Below are positions 32,364-42,216 of a stretch of DNA of 64,000 nt, in pieces. The DNA lies in assembly GCF_002814095.1 (NCBI RefSeq), contig NZ_CP021915.1, forward strand, positions 1-64,000, given 5' to 3'. How positions within the stretch are numbered: the stretch's first letter is position 1; each line of letters opens with the position of its first letter. Both the position numbers and the translations under genes were made by a program. The DNA comes from Sagittula sp. P11 (GTDB lineage Bacteria; Pseudomonadota; Alphaproteobacteria; Rhodobacterales; Rhodobacteraceae). The notes beneath the pieces are model-generated. The model searched no databases. It saw only the letters and a program-made list of their open reading frames with translations, and was not told where the DNA came from.

Positions 32364-34576
32364 CCGCGCCCGCCCTTGCCCGCGCTCCCGCGTTCGACGA
32401 TCGGCCCGTGCTGGCGTGCGCGCCGCTCATGCCGGGCCATGCTCGCGAGGACCTGTCACGCGTCGGCGATCCAAGCTGGGATCTGGGTCCGGCCGTCTTC
32501 CGCGAGAACGCCCGGCGCTGCCACGTCACCGTGCATTTCGACGTGCTCGAAGATGCCGATGTGCAGGCAATGATGCGCGCCTATCTCTATGCGCGTCTCA
32601 ATGTCGACCTTCCCGGCCATCGTCCGAAGCTGCCGCCCAGCTGCGTGCGGCAGGCGTTCAACCGGGCGCGGCGCTTCTTCGGCTTCGTCCGCGAACGATT
32701 GGGCGCGCTGGACCTTGCCCGCATTGATCCTCCGCTGATCGACGCCTATGCGCGGCATCTCCGAGAGGACCCGGCAAGGCGGCCCGTCATTGTCGGGCAG
32801 CTTCTCGAGGTCGTCATCGACTTCTATCTCTACCGCGAGCACCTTCCCGGCGGCGGCTTGTCGTTCGAACCGTGGGACGGGCGGCCACCCGCGCGCGTCG
32901 CGGGCTATCGTCATGTTCCCGAGAACCGGACCCCGCGCATCCCCGAGCCGATCATTGCGCCGCTTCTGGCATGGTCGCTGCGCTACATCACGGTATTCGC
33001 AGGGGACATTCTCGCCGCCCGGCGTGAGCTTTCCCGGCTCGAAGCGCGCCGCGCCCGGCTCTTCGTTGCGGAACAGGGATTGCCGCATACGGAGCGCCGC
33101 CGCCGGCAACGGCAGCGACTGGCGCGCTATTTCCGGTCCCGCGCGCGGCAGGGTCGGGGCGTGCCGGTCTGGGCTAGCCCGCCCAACGGTTCCGCATCCG
33201 TCGATCCGGTAAGCGGGGAGCTTCTGCCCGTCGTCAACGTGCAGCTTCTGCATCTTCACGCAGGCGTCGATGCCGCCAGGGAGCCGGCGATGCATCTCGC
33301 TCTCGCCGGCGGCGCGTCCGATCTCATCGCTGCCGCCATCGCGGATATCGGGATCGAACCCGGCGGCATGGATACGCCGATCTCGGTCGATGCCGATCTC
33401 GGCCGGCCATGGCGGCACCGCTTCGATGCCAAATCCCTCGTCCTGGAAGAGCGCATGCTGCAGGCAGCGGCCTACGTGGTCTGCGCCTATCTGACCGGTA
33501 TGCGCGATTGCGAGGTGCAGGCGATGCGCCGGGGATGCCTGACGCTTGCGCGCAGCGAGGATGGCACCGTGTCACGACACCGCGTCCGTTCCACTGCGTA
33601 CAAGGGAAAGGGGGCCCGGGGAGCGTCGGCGGAGTGGGTGACCATCGAGCCCGTCGCTCATGCGATCGGGGTGCTCGAACAGTTGACCCGGCGCGCGGCT
33701 GTTGCCCATGGTCTCGATACGCTCTGGCCCGTGCTGTCAGTGACGCGAAGTAGCAAACCGCACGTCTCCGCCGAGATCGTGCGCCAGATCAACGCCTATC
33801 GTGACCACCTGAACAGGCTGTTCGGGACGGAAGAGGCGCCCGCCATACCGCCCGGGCCGGACGGTAAGCCCTGGCGGATCACAACCCGCCAGTTTCGTCG
33901 CACGATCGCATGGCACATCGCCAACCGTCCCTTCGGAACGGTGGCCGGCATGATCCAGTACAAGCATGCATCCGTCGCCGCGTTCGAAGGCTACGCGGGT
34001 AGCAGCGCCTCGGGTTTCCGCGCCGAGGTCGAGGCGCAGCGCCGGCTCGGTCAGATCGACGATCTGCTCGAGTATTTCGACAGGCGGCGCGGCGGGGCTG
34101 ACCTTGGCGGGCCGGCCGGTCCTCGTGTCGCGCGTACCCTCGACGAGACAGCCACCGAGCTCGGGCCATTGCCGCCGATGATCGCGGACCGGTCCCGTCT
34201 GCGCATCATGCTCGCCAGTCTGGCCCGCACCCTGCATGTCGGACCGCTTGCCGATTGCTTCTTCGATCCGGCAACCGCCCTGTGCCTCAAGCGCGTGACG
34301 GATGCCGCGGCAGACCGCCCGCTGACAGCGCTTTGTGAACCGACCCGCTGCCCGAACGCCTGCATCGCGGAACATCACAGGCCCGTCTGGGAGCGAAGTG
34401 CTGATGAGGCACGCATGTTGCTGCGCGAGAAGCGGCTGCCCGGATTGCAGCGGGCCGCGCTCCAGCAGGAAGTTGACCGGATCGAGGGTGTGCTGGCCCG
34501 GATCGCGCCCGAGGGCGCGACGCCGCCCGTTCGGGCGGCGGTAAAGGGAGAGGGAGCTTGGGATCGGGGTGAGTGA
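32360..34576 (+). CDS. Large tyrosine recombinase, third of trio
   Basis: A 738-aa protein from ATG 32360, which overlaps the previous stop. The catalytic part is visible as AYLTGMRDCEVQAMRRGCL (first Arg), ITTRQFRRTIAWHIANRPFG and QYKHASVAAFEGYAG (His and Tyr). A C-terminal LCEPTRCPNACIAEHHRPVW looks like a Cys/His metal site. The size exceeds ordinary integrases and resembles large recombinases of Tn554-type and recombinase-trio elements. All three proteins probably act as one complex on the element ends. Confidence 0.8.
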   Translation: MTAPALARAPAFDDRPVLACAPLMPGHAREDLSRVGDPSWDLGPAVFRENARRCHVTVHFDVLEDADVQAMMRAYLYARLNVDLPGHRPKLPPSCVRQAFNRARRFFGFVRERLGALDLARIDPPLIDAYARHLREDPARRPVIVGQLLEVVIDFYLYREHLPGGGLSFEPWDGRPPARVAGYRHVPENRTPRIPEPIIAPLLAWSLRYITVFAGDILAARRELSRLEARRARLFVAEQGLPHTERRRRQRQRLARYFRSRARQGRGVPVWASPPNGSASVDPVSGELLPVVNVQLLHLHAGVDAAREPAMHLALAGGASDLIAAAIADIGIEPGGMDTPISVDADLGRPWRHRFDAKSLVLEERMLQAAAYVVCAYLTGMRDCEVQAMRRGCLTLARSEDGTVSRHRVRSTAYKGKGARGASAEWVTIEPVAHAIGVLEQLTRRAAVAHGLDTLWPVLSVTRSSKPHVSAEIVRQINAYRDHLNRLFGTEEAPAIPPGPDGKPWRITTRQFRRTIAWHIANRPFGTVAGMIQYKHASVAAFEGYAGSSASGFRAEVEAQRRLGQIDDLLEYFDRRRGGADLGGPAGPRVARTLDETATELGPLPPMIADRSRLRIMLASLARTLHVGPLADCFFDPATALCLKRVTDAAADRPLTALCEPTRCPNACIAEHHRPVWERSADEARMLLREKRLPGLQRAALQQEVDRIEGVLARIAPEGATPPVRAAVKGEGAWDRGE

Positions 34577-34627
34577 CGGGATGAGGAGAGCGGGAGAGGC
34601 CTGCTCCGCCCGTCCTGGAGACCTGTC

Positions 34628-35530
34628 ATGTCCCGCTCTTCCTCATCGGCCGGGCGCGCCGATGTTTATAACCGTATCACCACCGAGATCATCGCCGCCA
34701 TCGAGGCAGGCACCGGCGACTGGCGTGCGCCCTGGTTCCACGACGGGAGCAGCATCGCGCGTCCGACCAACGTTTCATCCGGCAAGCGCTATCGCGGCAT
34801 AAACACTTTGGCGCTCTGGGCCACGGGCTTTGCCGCCGGATATGGCGACGGTATCTGGGGAACGTACAAGCAATGGCAGGATGCCGGCGCGCAGGTGCGT
34901 AAAGGAGAACGCTCCACCACGGTCGTCTTGTGGAGGGAGATCAAGGTTTCCCAGCAGGCCGACGACGAAGACGATGATGACGGGCATCGACGGATGTTCG
35001 CCCGCGCATTTTCTGTCTTCAACATCGCTCAAGTGGACGGGTACGAGCGCCCGGCGACCCCTGTGCTGCCCGAGGCTGAACGCCTTGCCCATGCGGAAGC
35101 GTTCATCACAAACCTGGGCGTCAAGACGGAGTTCGGTGGATCGGAAGCCTATTACCGCCCGTCGGCCGACACCGTGTTCATGCCGCCGTTCACTTCGTTT
35201 CGCGATGCCGCGTCGTTCTACGGTGTCTGGCTACACGAGAATGGTCACGCCAGTGGCGCAAAGCACAGGCTCGACCGCGATCTTTCCGGTCGCTTTGGTT
35301 CGGCCGCCTATGCCGCCGAAGAATGCTGCGTGGAAATTCTCAGCGGGCTCGTCTTGGCAGACCTCGGGGTCGCCCACCATCCGCGCCCCGATCATGCCGC
35401 CTATATTGCCTCGTGGCTCAAGGTCCTGAAAGACGACCCCAAGGCCATCTTCACCGCCGCCAGCAAGGCGCAGCAGGCGGCCGACTGGATGCATGCGCAG
35501 CAGCCCCATGCAGAGGAGGTAGCGGCATGA
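34628..35530 (+). CDS. ardC: ArdC antirestriction protein carried by recombinase element
   Basis: A complete 300-aa ArdC. The N-terminal ssDNA-binding domain has RITTEIIAAIEAGTGDWRAP and GKRYRGINTLALWATGFAAG. The peptidase-like domain has TVFMPPFTSFRDAASFYGVW and LHENGHASGAKHRLDRDL (HENGH zinc site). The C-terminal helices are DHAAYIASWLKVLKDDPKAI. A ribosome site CTGGAG precedes the start. It differs considerably from the split host ardC, so it arrived with the element and could substitute for the gene that the insertion destroyed. Confidence 0.9.
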   Translation: MSRSSSSAGRADVYNRITTEIIAAIEAGTGDWRAPWFHDGSSIARPTNVSSGKRYRGINTLALWATGFAAGYGDGIWGTYKQWQDAGAQVRKGERSTTVVLWREIKVSQQADDEDDDDGHRRMFARAFSVFNIAQVDGYERPATPVLPEAERLAHAEAFITNLGVKTEFGGSEAYYRPSADTVFMPPFTSFRDAASFYGVWLHENGHASGAKHRLDRDLSGRFGSAAYAAEECCVEILSGLVLADLGVAHHPRPDHAAYIASWLKVLKDDPKAIFTAASKAQQAADWMHAQQPHAEEVAA

Positions 35531-35586
35531 CCAAAACCGTTCTCATTGCCGAAAAATTTCAGAATGGGGCTGGACTGTCAGGATAT

Positions 35587-35802
35587 ATTGCCGAGCTGAC
35601 GTCCTGTTTCCTCGGCCAACAGCTCGGCTTCACGGCGCATACGCTCGAGATGAATGCCGCCTATCTCTACAACTGGCTCCGGGTCTTGCGCTCGGATACC
35701 AATGCGATCTTCAAGCATGCGGCGGACGCGCAGCGCGCCTGCGACTATCTGATCGCCCGGTCGAAGGCGGGCAGGGTGGAGGATGCCGATCGGGCCGCGT
35801 GA
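35587..35802 (+). pseudogene. ardC: ardC 3' remnant (C-terminus of the split host gene)
   Basis: From 35590 the frame encodes AELTSCFLGQQLGFTAHTLE, then NAAYLYNWLRVLRSDTNAIF, the normal end of ArdC and the exact continuation of the 5' part that stops at 29055. The element supplies a new upstream ATG at 35527, overlapping the stop of its own ardC, so a 91-residue chimeric peptide (MTKTVLIAEKFQNGAGLSGY followed by the ArdC end) could be made. Confidence 0.82.
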
Positions 35803-35875
35803 GGGAATGTCTCTGAGCAAAGGGAAAGAAGGCTTCGGGTCAGGTGGTTTCAACCCATCCGGAAAGGACAGACCC

Positions 35876-36265
35876 ATGAGCAATCCTGAACCCGCCGAGA
35901 TCTCCCCGCCCGACGCCGCCACCATCGCCGCACAGAACGACGCCTTCCGCAGGCTTGCCTGTCTCGGCATCGCGCCGGATCAACCGATCCAAGGGCGCAT
36001 GCATGTCACCCGTTCGCTCATGGAGGCCGGAGACGGTTTCATGGCGGAGGCGGTGAAAGCCACGGGGGCGTTCGAGACCTTCGAGCCTGAGAACGATCCC
36101 GAGGGCTGGCACGATTTCGGGGCGGTCACGATCCGCGGTGAGACCGTGTTCTGGAAAATCGACATGTTCGAGGCCGACTCTGACTTCCGATACGGTGCCG
36201 AGACCCCCGACAACCCCAAGACCACCATGCGCGTGCTGACCGTCATGATGGCGCGCGACTGGTAA
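35876..36265 (+). CDS. DUF3768-family protein
   Basis: A 129-aa protein with the family pattern IAAQNDAFRRLACLGIAPDQ, then FMAEAVKATGAFETFEPEND, then GAVTIRGETVFWKIDMFEAD and TMRVLTVMMARDW. It is common on alphaproteobacterial conjugative elements next to ardC and parB-like genes; its function is unknown. A GGAAAGGACAGACCC ribosome site precedes ATG 35876, and a strong terminator follows the stop. Confidence 0.88.
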   Translation: MSNPEPAEISPPDAATIAAQNDAFRRLACLGIAPDQPIQGRMHVTRSLMEAGDGFMAEAVKATGAFETFEPENDPEGWHDFGAVTIRGETVFWKIDMFEADSDFRYGAETPDNPKTTMRVLTVMMARDW

Positions 36266-36291
36266 GGGCGGGCCAAGCCTGCCGAGCAGTG

Positions 36292-36331
36292 AAAGGCCCG
36301 CTGACCCCATGAAAGGGAATGCGGGCCTTTT
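36292..36331 (+). terminator. Rho-independent terminator
   Basis: The stem AAAGGCCCGC pairs with GCGGGCCTTT, and TTGTCCTG follows. It ends the DUF3768 unit and separates it from the parB-like gene. Confidence 0.8.
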
Positions 36332-36412
36332 GTCCTGTTGGTTCCCGGATCCGGGGATCGGTGAGGCCGCCCGGGACGTCCGGGTGGCGCAGAACCCATA
36401 GAAGGACATCTC

Positions 36413-38389
36413 ATGACACAAGCGTTCAAACCCGTTTCCGTCGCCATCGGCGATCTCGTCACCCATCCCGCGAACGTGCGGACCAACTCCCCCGAAACCT
36501 ATGCCCCCGAGAACATCGCGCATCTGAAGGCCAGCATCGCTGTGCTGGGGCTCCTGCAGCCGCTGCTCGTCCAGAAGATCGATGGCAAGTTCGGCGTTCT
36601 CGCCGGCGGCCGGCGGCACGCGGCGCTCCTCGAGCTCGTCGCGGACAAGACCGCCAAGGGGTTCACCAACCGTACCAAGATCGACTGCCGCCTGGTCCCG
36701 GACGATTGCGATGTGACCACCGCGCTGTCGCTGGCCGAGAACATCACCCAGGCGCCCATGAACGCCATCGACGAGTTCGAGGCCTTCGCGCGGATGATGG
36801 AGGTCGACGGCCAGACGCCCGAGACCATCGCCAGGACTTTTGGCACGACCGTGGCCGCCGTGAAAGGCCGGCTGCGCTACGGGCTCATCCATCCCGACAT
36901 CCGCGCCGCGGCCCGCGCCAAATCGATTACGCTCGACACGATGAAGGCCTTCGCCGATCACCCGAGCCAGGAGGTGCAACGCGAGGTCTTCGAGGCGCTC
37001 ACCAAAGAGGACAACTATGTCCAGGCCTATACCGTCCGGAATGCGCTGAAGTCGCGCGGCGTACAGGTCAGCGACGATATCGGTGCCTTCGTGCGGAAAG
37101 ACTACGAGGCGCGGGGTGGTGCCATCGCGGCCGATCTCCTGGACGAGCATTCCGTGCTGGAGGATTCCGCGCTGGTCGAGACGATCCTGCTGGAAAAACT
37201 CGCCGCTGCCGCCGAAGAGGCGCGGGCAGAGATCGGCTTTGCCTGGGCCGATGCGGTGATCCAGTACGACTATGCCGCCATGGCAGACTATGGCCGGGTC
37301 TATCCGGGTCCGGTCGAACCCGACGAGAAGGGCCAGAAGCGCTTGGACGCGATCACCGCCGAGCTTGAGAAACTCGAGCGCGAGATGGAGAACGAGGAGC
37401 TCGAGGACGAGGCGTACAATGAACTCTACGAACGCGTGGACGCGCTGGAGGCCGAGGCGCGGGACCTACAGGAGGCCTATAGCGCTGAGGATCTTGCGCG
37501 CTCCGGCGTGATCGCCTCCTGGTCGCATGGCAAGATCTCCCTGCATGTCGGGATGGTGCGCCCTGAAGACAAGGCGGAGAGCTCCGGCAAGGCTGCTTCC
37601 ACCGCGTCGGGCGAGAAAGGCACGGCGGATAGTGATGAGATCACCTATCCCGCCTCGCTGACCGAGGATCTGAAGACCGAACGCGCGATGGCGCTCGGCG
37701 CGGCCATGGCGATGCATCCGGAGGCCACACTCGACCTCACACTCTTCAAGCTCGTCACCGACGTTTTGGACCACGGCATGGGCGTCACCCAGGCGATCAA
37801 GGTCGATGCGCGCCAGGAATATCGCAGTCACGCGAAGATGGACGAGATCGACGGCACCTCGCTCGAACAGGTGGCCGAGGCTCATGACGCGCTCGACCTC
37901 TCCTGGGCCAATGACGCGAAATCTCCCGCCGACCAGTTCGCGCTCTTCCGGGCGCTCGATGCGCGCGAGAAGGCGAAACTCGTGGCCTATGCCACGGCGG
38001 CGACCACGCAATCCTGTTTCGCACGGGACCGGCAGCGCGACAGCCTGATGCATGATTTCGAGATCGAGGTCATGCCGGACATCCGGGCGCACTGGACGCC
38101 GAACGCGGCGCTTTTCAACCGCTTCAAGAAGGCCTGGCTTCTGAAGATTCTCGGTGAGGAGTTGGGGCTCGCACAGGAGGCGGTGACATTGGCCTCTTCG
38201 ACCAAGAAGCAAGTCGTCGAATTCTGCGACAAGCTTTTCGCCGAGCCCTTCGCAACGCTGACAGATGCGCAGCGGGCGGCGGTCGCCGCCTGGTGCCCGC
38301 CGATGATGCAGACGGCGGGTGTCGAGCCGGTTGATGCCAGCGAGGCCGAGGCGCCCGAAGACGAAACCGGGGTCGCTGAAGCGGCTTGA
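36413..38389 (+). CDS. ParB/RepB/Spo0J-family DNA-binding protein
   Basis: A 658-aa protein. The N-terminal ParB domain has VAIGDLVTHPANVRTNSPET, IAVLGLLQPLLVQKIDGK, VLAGGRRHAALLELVAD and TTALSLAENITQAPMNAIDE. A helix-turn-helix follows (TPETIARTFGTTVAAVKGRL). The long C-terminus includes a very acidic coiled coil (LEKLEREMENEELEDEAYNE). There is no parA nearby. This large form is a regular member of alphaproteobacterial conjugative accessory modules, where it may regulate or organise DNA rather than partition it. Confidence 0.88.
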   Translation: MTQAFKPVSVAIGDLVTHPANVRTNSPETYAPENIAHLKASIAVLGLLQPLLVQKIDGKFGVLAGGRRHAALLELVADKTAKGFTNRTKIDCRLVPDDCDVTTALSLAENITQAPMNAIDEFEAFARMMEVDGQTPETIARTFGTTVAAVKGRLRYGLIHPDIRAAARAKSITLDTMKAFADHPSQEVQREVFEALTKEDNYVQAYTVRNALKSRGVQVSDDIGAFVRKDYEARGGAIAADLLDEHSVLEDSALVETILLEKLAAAAEEARAEIGFAWADAVIQYDYAAMADYGRVYPGPVEPDEKGQKRLDAITAELEKLEREMENEELEDEAYNELYERVDALEAEARDLQEAYSAEDLARSGVIASWSHGKISLHVGMVRPEDKAESSGKAASTASGEKGTADSDEITYPASLTEDLKTERAMALGAAMAMHPEATLDLTLFKLVTDVLDHGMGVTQAIKVDARQEYRSHAKMDEIDGTSLEQVAEAHDALDLSWANDAKSPADQFALFRALDAREKAKLVAYATAATTQSCFARDRQRDSLMHDFEIEVMPDIRAHWTPNAALFNRFKKAWLLKILGEELGLAQEAVTLASSTKKQVVEFCDKLFAEPFATLTDAQRAAVAAWCPPMMQTAGVEPVDASEAEAPEDETGVAEAA

Positions 38390-38397
38390 TCGAGCAG

Positions 38398-38429
38398 GCG
38401 ACCCGCGCCGAAACTTAGGCGCGGGTCGC
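38398..38429. terminator. Strong hairpin after parB-like gene
   Basis: The 12-bp perfect stem GCGACCCGCGCC/GGCGCGGGTCGC has an 8-base loop and lies 9 bp past the stop codon. There is no run of T, so it may be a terminator of unusual type or an mRNA 3' stabiliser. Confidence 0.65.
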
Positions 38430-38459
38430 ACCCCTCCCTCCTACCTACAGGTAAATCCC

Positions 38460-39053
38460 ATGTCCCTTCTCAGCTTCACCGCGGCGAGCGTCGCGGCGCA
38501 GATCGCGCATGCGCGCGGCTGTTCCACCTTCCTGCCCAACTGGAACGGGCCGGTCGGCAAACCCGCCCTGATCCTGATCGTCGGAAATGGCGTCCATCTG
38601 CGCTCAAACGGGATCGACGGCACGACGACGCGGATCGTCACCACTGAACGCGCCGATCCCTCCTACGCCTTCGCCGAGGGCATCAACCCTTTCCGCGATC
38701 CGGACTGGATGGCGGCCCGGCAGGCGGCGTTTCGCGATCTGACCGGCCAGTTCTACACTGACATTCTCGATGACGTGCAGATGCTCATCGACCGCGGTCA
38801 TGACATCATCCGGCTGGCCACTGACGGCCACACGATCCGCGTCTTCCTGCGCCGCGCCGCCGACTATCTGATCGGCGGCATCTATGATGTCCCCTCCGGT
38901 CTCGGCGGGACGTTCCGGGTGATCCTGAAGGACGCCAGTGACACCCACGCCATTGTGCAGAACAGTGGCAATTGCGAGGACTTCGACGAGATGCTGCCTT
39001 ACCGGGTGCCGCTCGATGCGCTCTTCGAGATCGATGATCAGAGGGCGGCGTAA
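38460..39053 (+). CDS. Conserved accessory-module protein of unknown function
   Basis: A 197-aa protein from ATG 38460 that I do not recognise as a named domain. It includes FTAASVAAQIAHARGCSTFL, FYTDILDDVQMLIDRGHDII and a regular alpha/beta pattern up to LPYRVPLDALFEIDDQRAA. There is no signal peptide or membrane segment. It stands between the parB-like gene and another small unknown gene, each with its own leader. Confidence 0.75.
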   Translation: MSLLSFTAASVAAQIAHARGCSTFLPNWNGPVGKPALILIVGNGVHLRSNGIDGTTTRIVTTERADPSYAFAEGINPFRDPDWMAARQAAFRDLTGQFYTDILDDVQMLIDRGHDIIRLATDGHTIRVFLRRAADYLIGGIYDVPSGLGGTFRVILKDASDTHAIVQNSGNCEDFDEMLPYRVPLDALFEIDDQRAA

Positions 39054-39152
39054 CGCGCCCTTTCTCACAATCGCGTCGCCAATACCCTACCGCGCTTCGC
39101 GCTCTCGGGACATTGGCGACCAACAATTCCCTTCAAGAGAAAGGACTCTGAA

Positions 39153-39809
39153 ATGGGCTGGCTTTTCTACACCGACCGTCGCGTCAAAACCTACGCGGAC
39201 GAGAAGGCAGAAATCGCCCGGCTTTGCACGTTCGAAACGGATACGCGCAAGACAGTGCTGCTCAAGGCCTGCAAGGTCGGGTCGACCTGGTATGCCGCTG
39301 CAAAAATCACCAATATCAATGACTCGCCAGTGGAAGACGCGACCTACGCCACCGACGACGACGGATCGATCACCTTCGGCGCTGTGTTCCTGACGCGCTA
39401 CGACGACGGCTGCTGGGGCTACAAGGACATGGAGGAGGGTGCCGGGCCGGTGGAGTCGCGAGCGTCTCTTAGCCTCCTTGCCCTACTGTCTGAGCTGAAG
39501 GATCCCGACAGCTATGCCCATGCCTGGCGTCAGCGCTGCCGGGATTGGGCGGCGATCCTGGACTACGAAGAGGGCGACAGAATCAAGCTCGCTGCGCCGG
39601 TCACGCTGAGCGATGGCAGCACCTGCCAGATCGTGACCGCCACCCATTACCGGCGCGGAGGGCAAAAGCGTCGCTGCTACCGCATCGAGGAGACAGGCGG
39701 CCTCGTGCGTCTGTCGAAAGCCTTGCTCGCCGGGTCCGAGCTCCTCGGCTCGGCGAAGAGTGAGGCGAGTCCGGTTCTGGCCGAGTTTTTCGCCGGGAAC
39801 GATTCCTGA
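39153..39809 (+). CDS. Conserved accessory-module protein (possible DUF6927)
   Basis: A 218-aa protein. The start MGWLFYTDRRVKTYADEKAE and the middle TRYDDGCWGYKDMEEGAGPV fit a small family found on conjugative elements, probably DUF6927; the assignment is from memory of the pattern. The C-terminus has a beta-rich segment (GDRIKLAAPVTLSDGSTCQI) followed by RCYRIEETGGLVRLSKALL. An AGAGAAAGGACTCTGAA leader supplies the ribosome site. Confidence 0.7.
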   Translation: MGWLFYTDRRVKTYADEKAEIARLCTFETDTRKTVLLKACKVGSTWYAAAKITNINDSPVEDATYATDDDGSITFGAVFLTRYDDGCWGYKDMEEGAGPVESRASLSLLALLSELKDPDSYAHAWRQRCRDWAAILDYEEGDRIKLAAPVTLSDGSTCQIVTATHYRRGGQKRRCYRIEETGGLVRLSKALLAGSELLGSAKSEASPVLAEFFAGNDS

Positions 39810-39841
39810 CCGCCGGCAACATCGCTATCTGTTCAGCCTTG

Positions 39842-39877
39842 AGCCGCCTCCGCGCGTTTGAAAGCGCTGAGGCGGCT
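39842..39877 (+). terminator. Rho-independent terminator
   Basis: AGCCGCCTC pairs with GAGGCGGCT, and TTCTGTC follows. It lies between the 218-aa gene and the helicase gene. Confidence 0.75.
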
Positions 39878-39921
39878 TTCTGTCCTGTCGGACCCACAAC
39901 CTGACTCAAAGGACAGACGAT

Positions 39922-42090
39922 ATGGACAACCGAAGCCCGGCACTCGCACGCGATTTCCCATCGAAACCACAGCTTCTGCAGGCCATTCGCCTGATCGGCA
40001 GCGAGATTGAGAAGCAACCGCTCAAGAGCTCATCGCTCGCTCGGATCATGCGCGAGAGTTTCGGCGGTAGCGATGCCGGCGGCGCGTGGTCGTGGCGCAT
40101 GGCCTATGACCTGATGCAGGCCGCCACGGTGACGGCGATCATGCGGGACAGCGGTTCGGACGCGCTCGCGACGGCCAGATTGCTCGCCTCACGGCTCCTG
40201 ACGGAGACCCGGCGCTCCGAGCAACAGATTCGCCTGCAACAGTTCTCTACGCCGCTGCCCTTTGCGGCACTGGTAATACGCGCAGCCGCCATTCGCCCCG
40301 CTGAGACCTTTCTGGAACCCTCGGCCGGCACCGGCGCGCTGGCTGGTTTTGCAGTTTGCGCGGGTGGCAAACCGATGCTGAACGAGATCGATCCCGTCCG
40401 TCGGGCGCTTCTCGAGGCGGTGTTCGGGGGCGAGGTGTCCGGCTTTGACGCCGAACATATTGATGATCTCCTGACGGTGCCCGAGCTTCCCGGTGTCATC
40501 GTGATGAATCCGCCCTTCGCCTCATCGGTCGATCGGTCGCGCGACAAGCACATTGCGGCGAAACATCTGATCGGCGCTGCCAAACGGCTGGCACCCGGCG
40601 GACGTCTCGCGGCGATCATGCCGATGGGATTTTCGCCAAAACGAGACGCGGCCCATTGGGCACGGGCCTCGGCCATCGCAAAGCCCCGTCTCGCGCTCAC
40701 TATTCCGGGCCACGTTTACCGCAAACTCGGCACCACCGTCGAAACCCAGCTCATGGTCTTCGACAAGGTGCAGGAGGAGATCGAGATCGTCCGTGCCATG
40801 GTCGACGATCTGGACGCGGCGCGCCAAATCATCGATGATATCGCCGCAACCCGCACTGCCACTCCCTCGATCCAAACCGGTGCGCAGTTTCGGACTGGGT
40901 CGCGCCGGGTCGGTGTCCCTGTTGCACGTCAGCGCCCAATCGCCCAAGCGGCGTCTGCCAAACCCAAATCGCATGCCGCCATCCCGCTGGCCTTCACCTG
41001 CCTCGACACCCCCCGCGAGAACACGCCCGTCTCCGACATCTATGCCCGCTATCGTCCGCAGCGGATCGAGATTGAGGGTGCCCGGGAACATCCGACCCCC
41101 CTGGTCGAGAGTATAGCCATGGCCTCGGTTGCCCCTCCGGCACCCAACGGCGAAGCCGCCGCTGATCTGCGCCTGCCCGGCCGTCTGATCGAGGAGGGCC
41201 ATCTCTCCGAGGCCCAGCTCGAGACCATCCTCATGGCGAACGATGCCCACGCGCGCGACCTGCCGGGGCGGTTTACCATTGACCAGGACCAGACCCGGAT
41301 GACCCGCGCCGACGATGATCCGGAAGCGTGTGCCTACCGCCTCGGCTATTTCCTTGGCGACGGTACCGGCTGCGGCAAGGGCCGGGAATGCGCCGGTCTC
41401 ATCCTGGTGAACTGGCTCGCAGGTCGTCGCAAGGCGGTCTGGATTTCGAAGTCCACCACGCTCATCGAGGACGCGATCCGCGACTGGACCGATCTCGGCG
41501 GCTCGCCCGCCGACATCCAGCCGCTCTCCAAATGGAAGCCAGATCAACCCATTCCGATGGGCGACGGCATCCTTTTCGTGACCTATGCGACGCTGCGGTC
41601 GGCGGGCAAATGCGGGAGGACCCGGCTCAGCCAAGTTCTCGACTGGATGGGCGACGGGTTCGACGGCGTGCTGGCCTTCGACGAGGCCCATGCCATGCAG
41701 AACGCCGCCGGGTCCGACGAGGGCAGGGGGGTCAAACCCTCCCAGCAGGGCCTCGCCGGGCTGCGTCTGCAGCTCGCGGCTCCCCGGGCCCGGGTCTTCT
41801 ATGTCTCGGCGACGGGAGCCACCAGCGTGCAGAACCTGGCCTATGCCTCCCGCCTCGGGCTCTGGGGCCAGGGGCCCGAATATCCCTTCCCGAGCCGCGA
41901 AAGCTTCGTCTCGGCGATGGAAGCCGGGGGCGTTGCTGCGATGGAAGTCGTGGCGCGCGACCTGAAGACGCTCGGGTTCTACACCGCGCGGGTGCTCAGC
42001 TTCGACGGTGTTGAGTACGACGTGCTCGAACATGCGCTCACACCCGCCCAGATCGAGATCTACGATGCCTATGCCGGGGCTTTCCGGACC
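39922..42090 (+). pseudogene. Strawberry-notch-like helicase/methylase gene, 5' part
   Basis: The first 723 residues of a giant protein of about 1419 aa. An N6-adenine-methylase-like domain comes first (FLEPSAGTGALAGFA, then VIVMNPPFASSVDRSRDKHI, the NPPF motif). An SF2 helicase N-lobe follows, with Walker A GDGTGCGKGRECAGLILVNW, the ILFVTYATLRSAGK motif and DEAH in LAFDEAHAMQNAAGSDEG, then YVSATGATSVQNLAYASRLG. It stops at IYDAYAGAFRT, where a RIT element is inserted, and the chain resumes at 45946. Such proteins are fixtures of alphaproteobacterial conjugative elements; their role in transfer or DNA protection is not established. Confidence 0.88.
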
Positions 42091-42144
42091 TTATGCGCAG
42101 CTGCGCATAATGTCCGTAATCGCGAGGACGCGATAATGCGAAGG
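42091..42144. repeat. RIT left end: palindrome plus terminal inverted repeat
   Basis: The perfect palindrome TTATGCGCAGCTGCGCATAA (42091-42110) comes first, then the left copy of the inverted repeat (42114-42144). The right copy at 45912-45942 has no palindrome beside it, so the two ends are structurally different. Confidence 0.88.
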
Positions 42145-42216
42145 AATGCGGCACCATCGCTATCATTCAGGGAGTTCAGGGCTACGTCCTTCACATTATT
42201 TCTCCGTGGTTCGGGG

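Larger units (their letters stand above)
29056..35586 (+). mobile_element. Three-recombinase (Tn554/RIT-like) element carrying its own ardC
   Basis: This 6.5-kb insertion splits the host ardC at codon 241. The left end reads TATCTTGACAGTC (29057-29069), and the right end is the complement of TATCCTGACAGTC (35573-35585), so there are short, nearly identical inverted ends. No clear target duplication is seen, as in Tn554-type elements. It contains a long hairpin, three ATGA-coupled tyrosine recombinases and a complete second ardC. Ends are accurate to within a few bases. Confidence 0.78.

Noticed and set aside
36413-38389. Plasmid partition locus
   Set aside because: Only a ParB-like gene is present, with no parA and no repABC-type replication gene in the window, so replication and partition are not encoded here.
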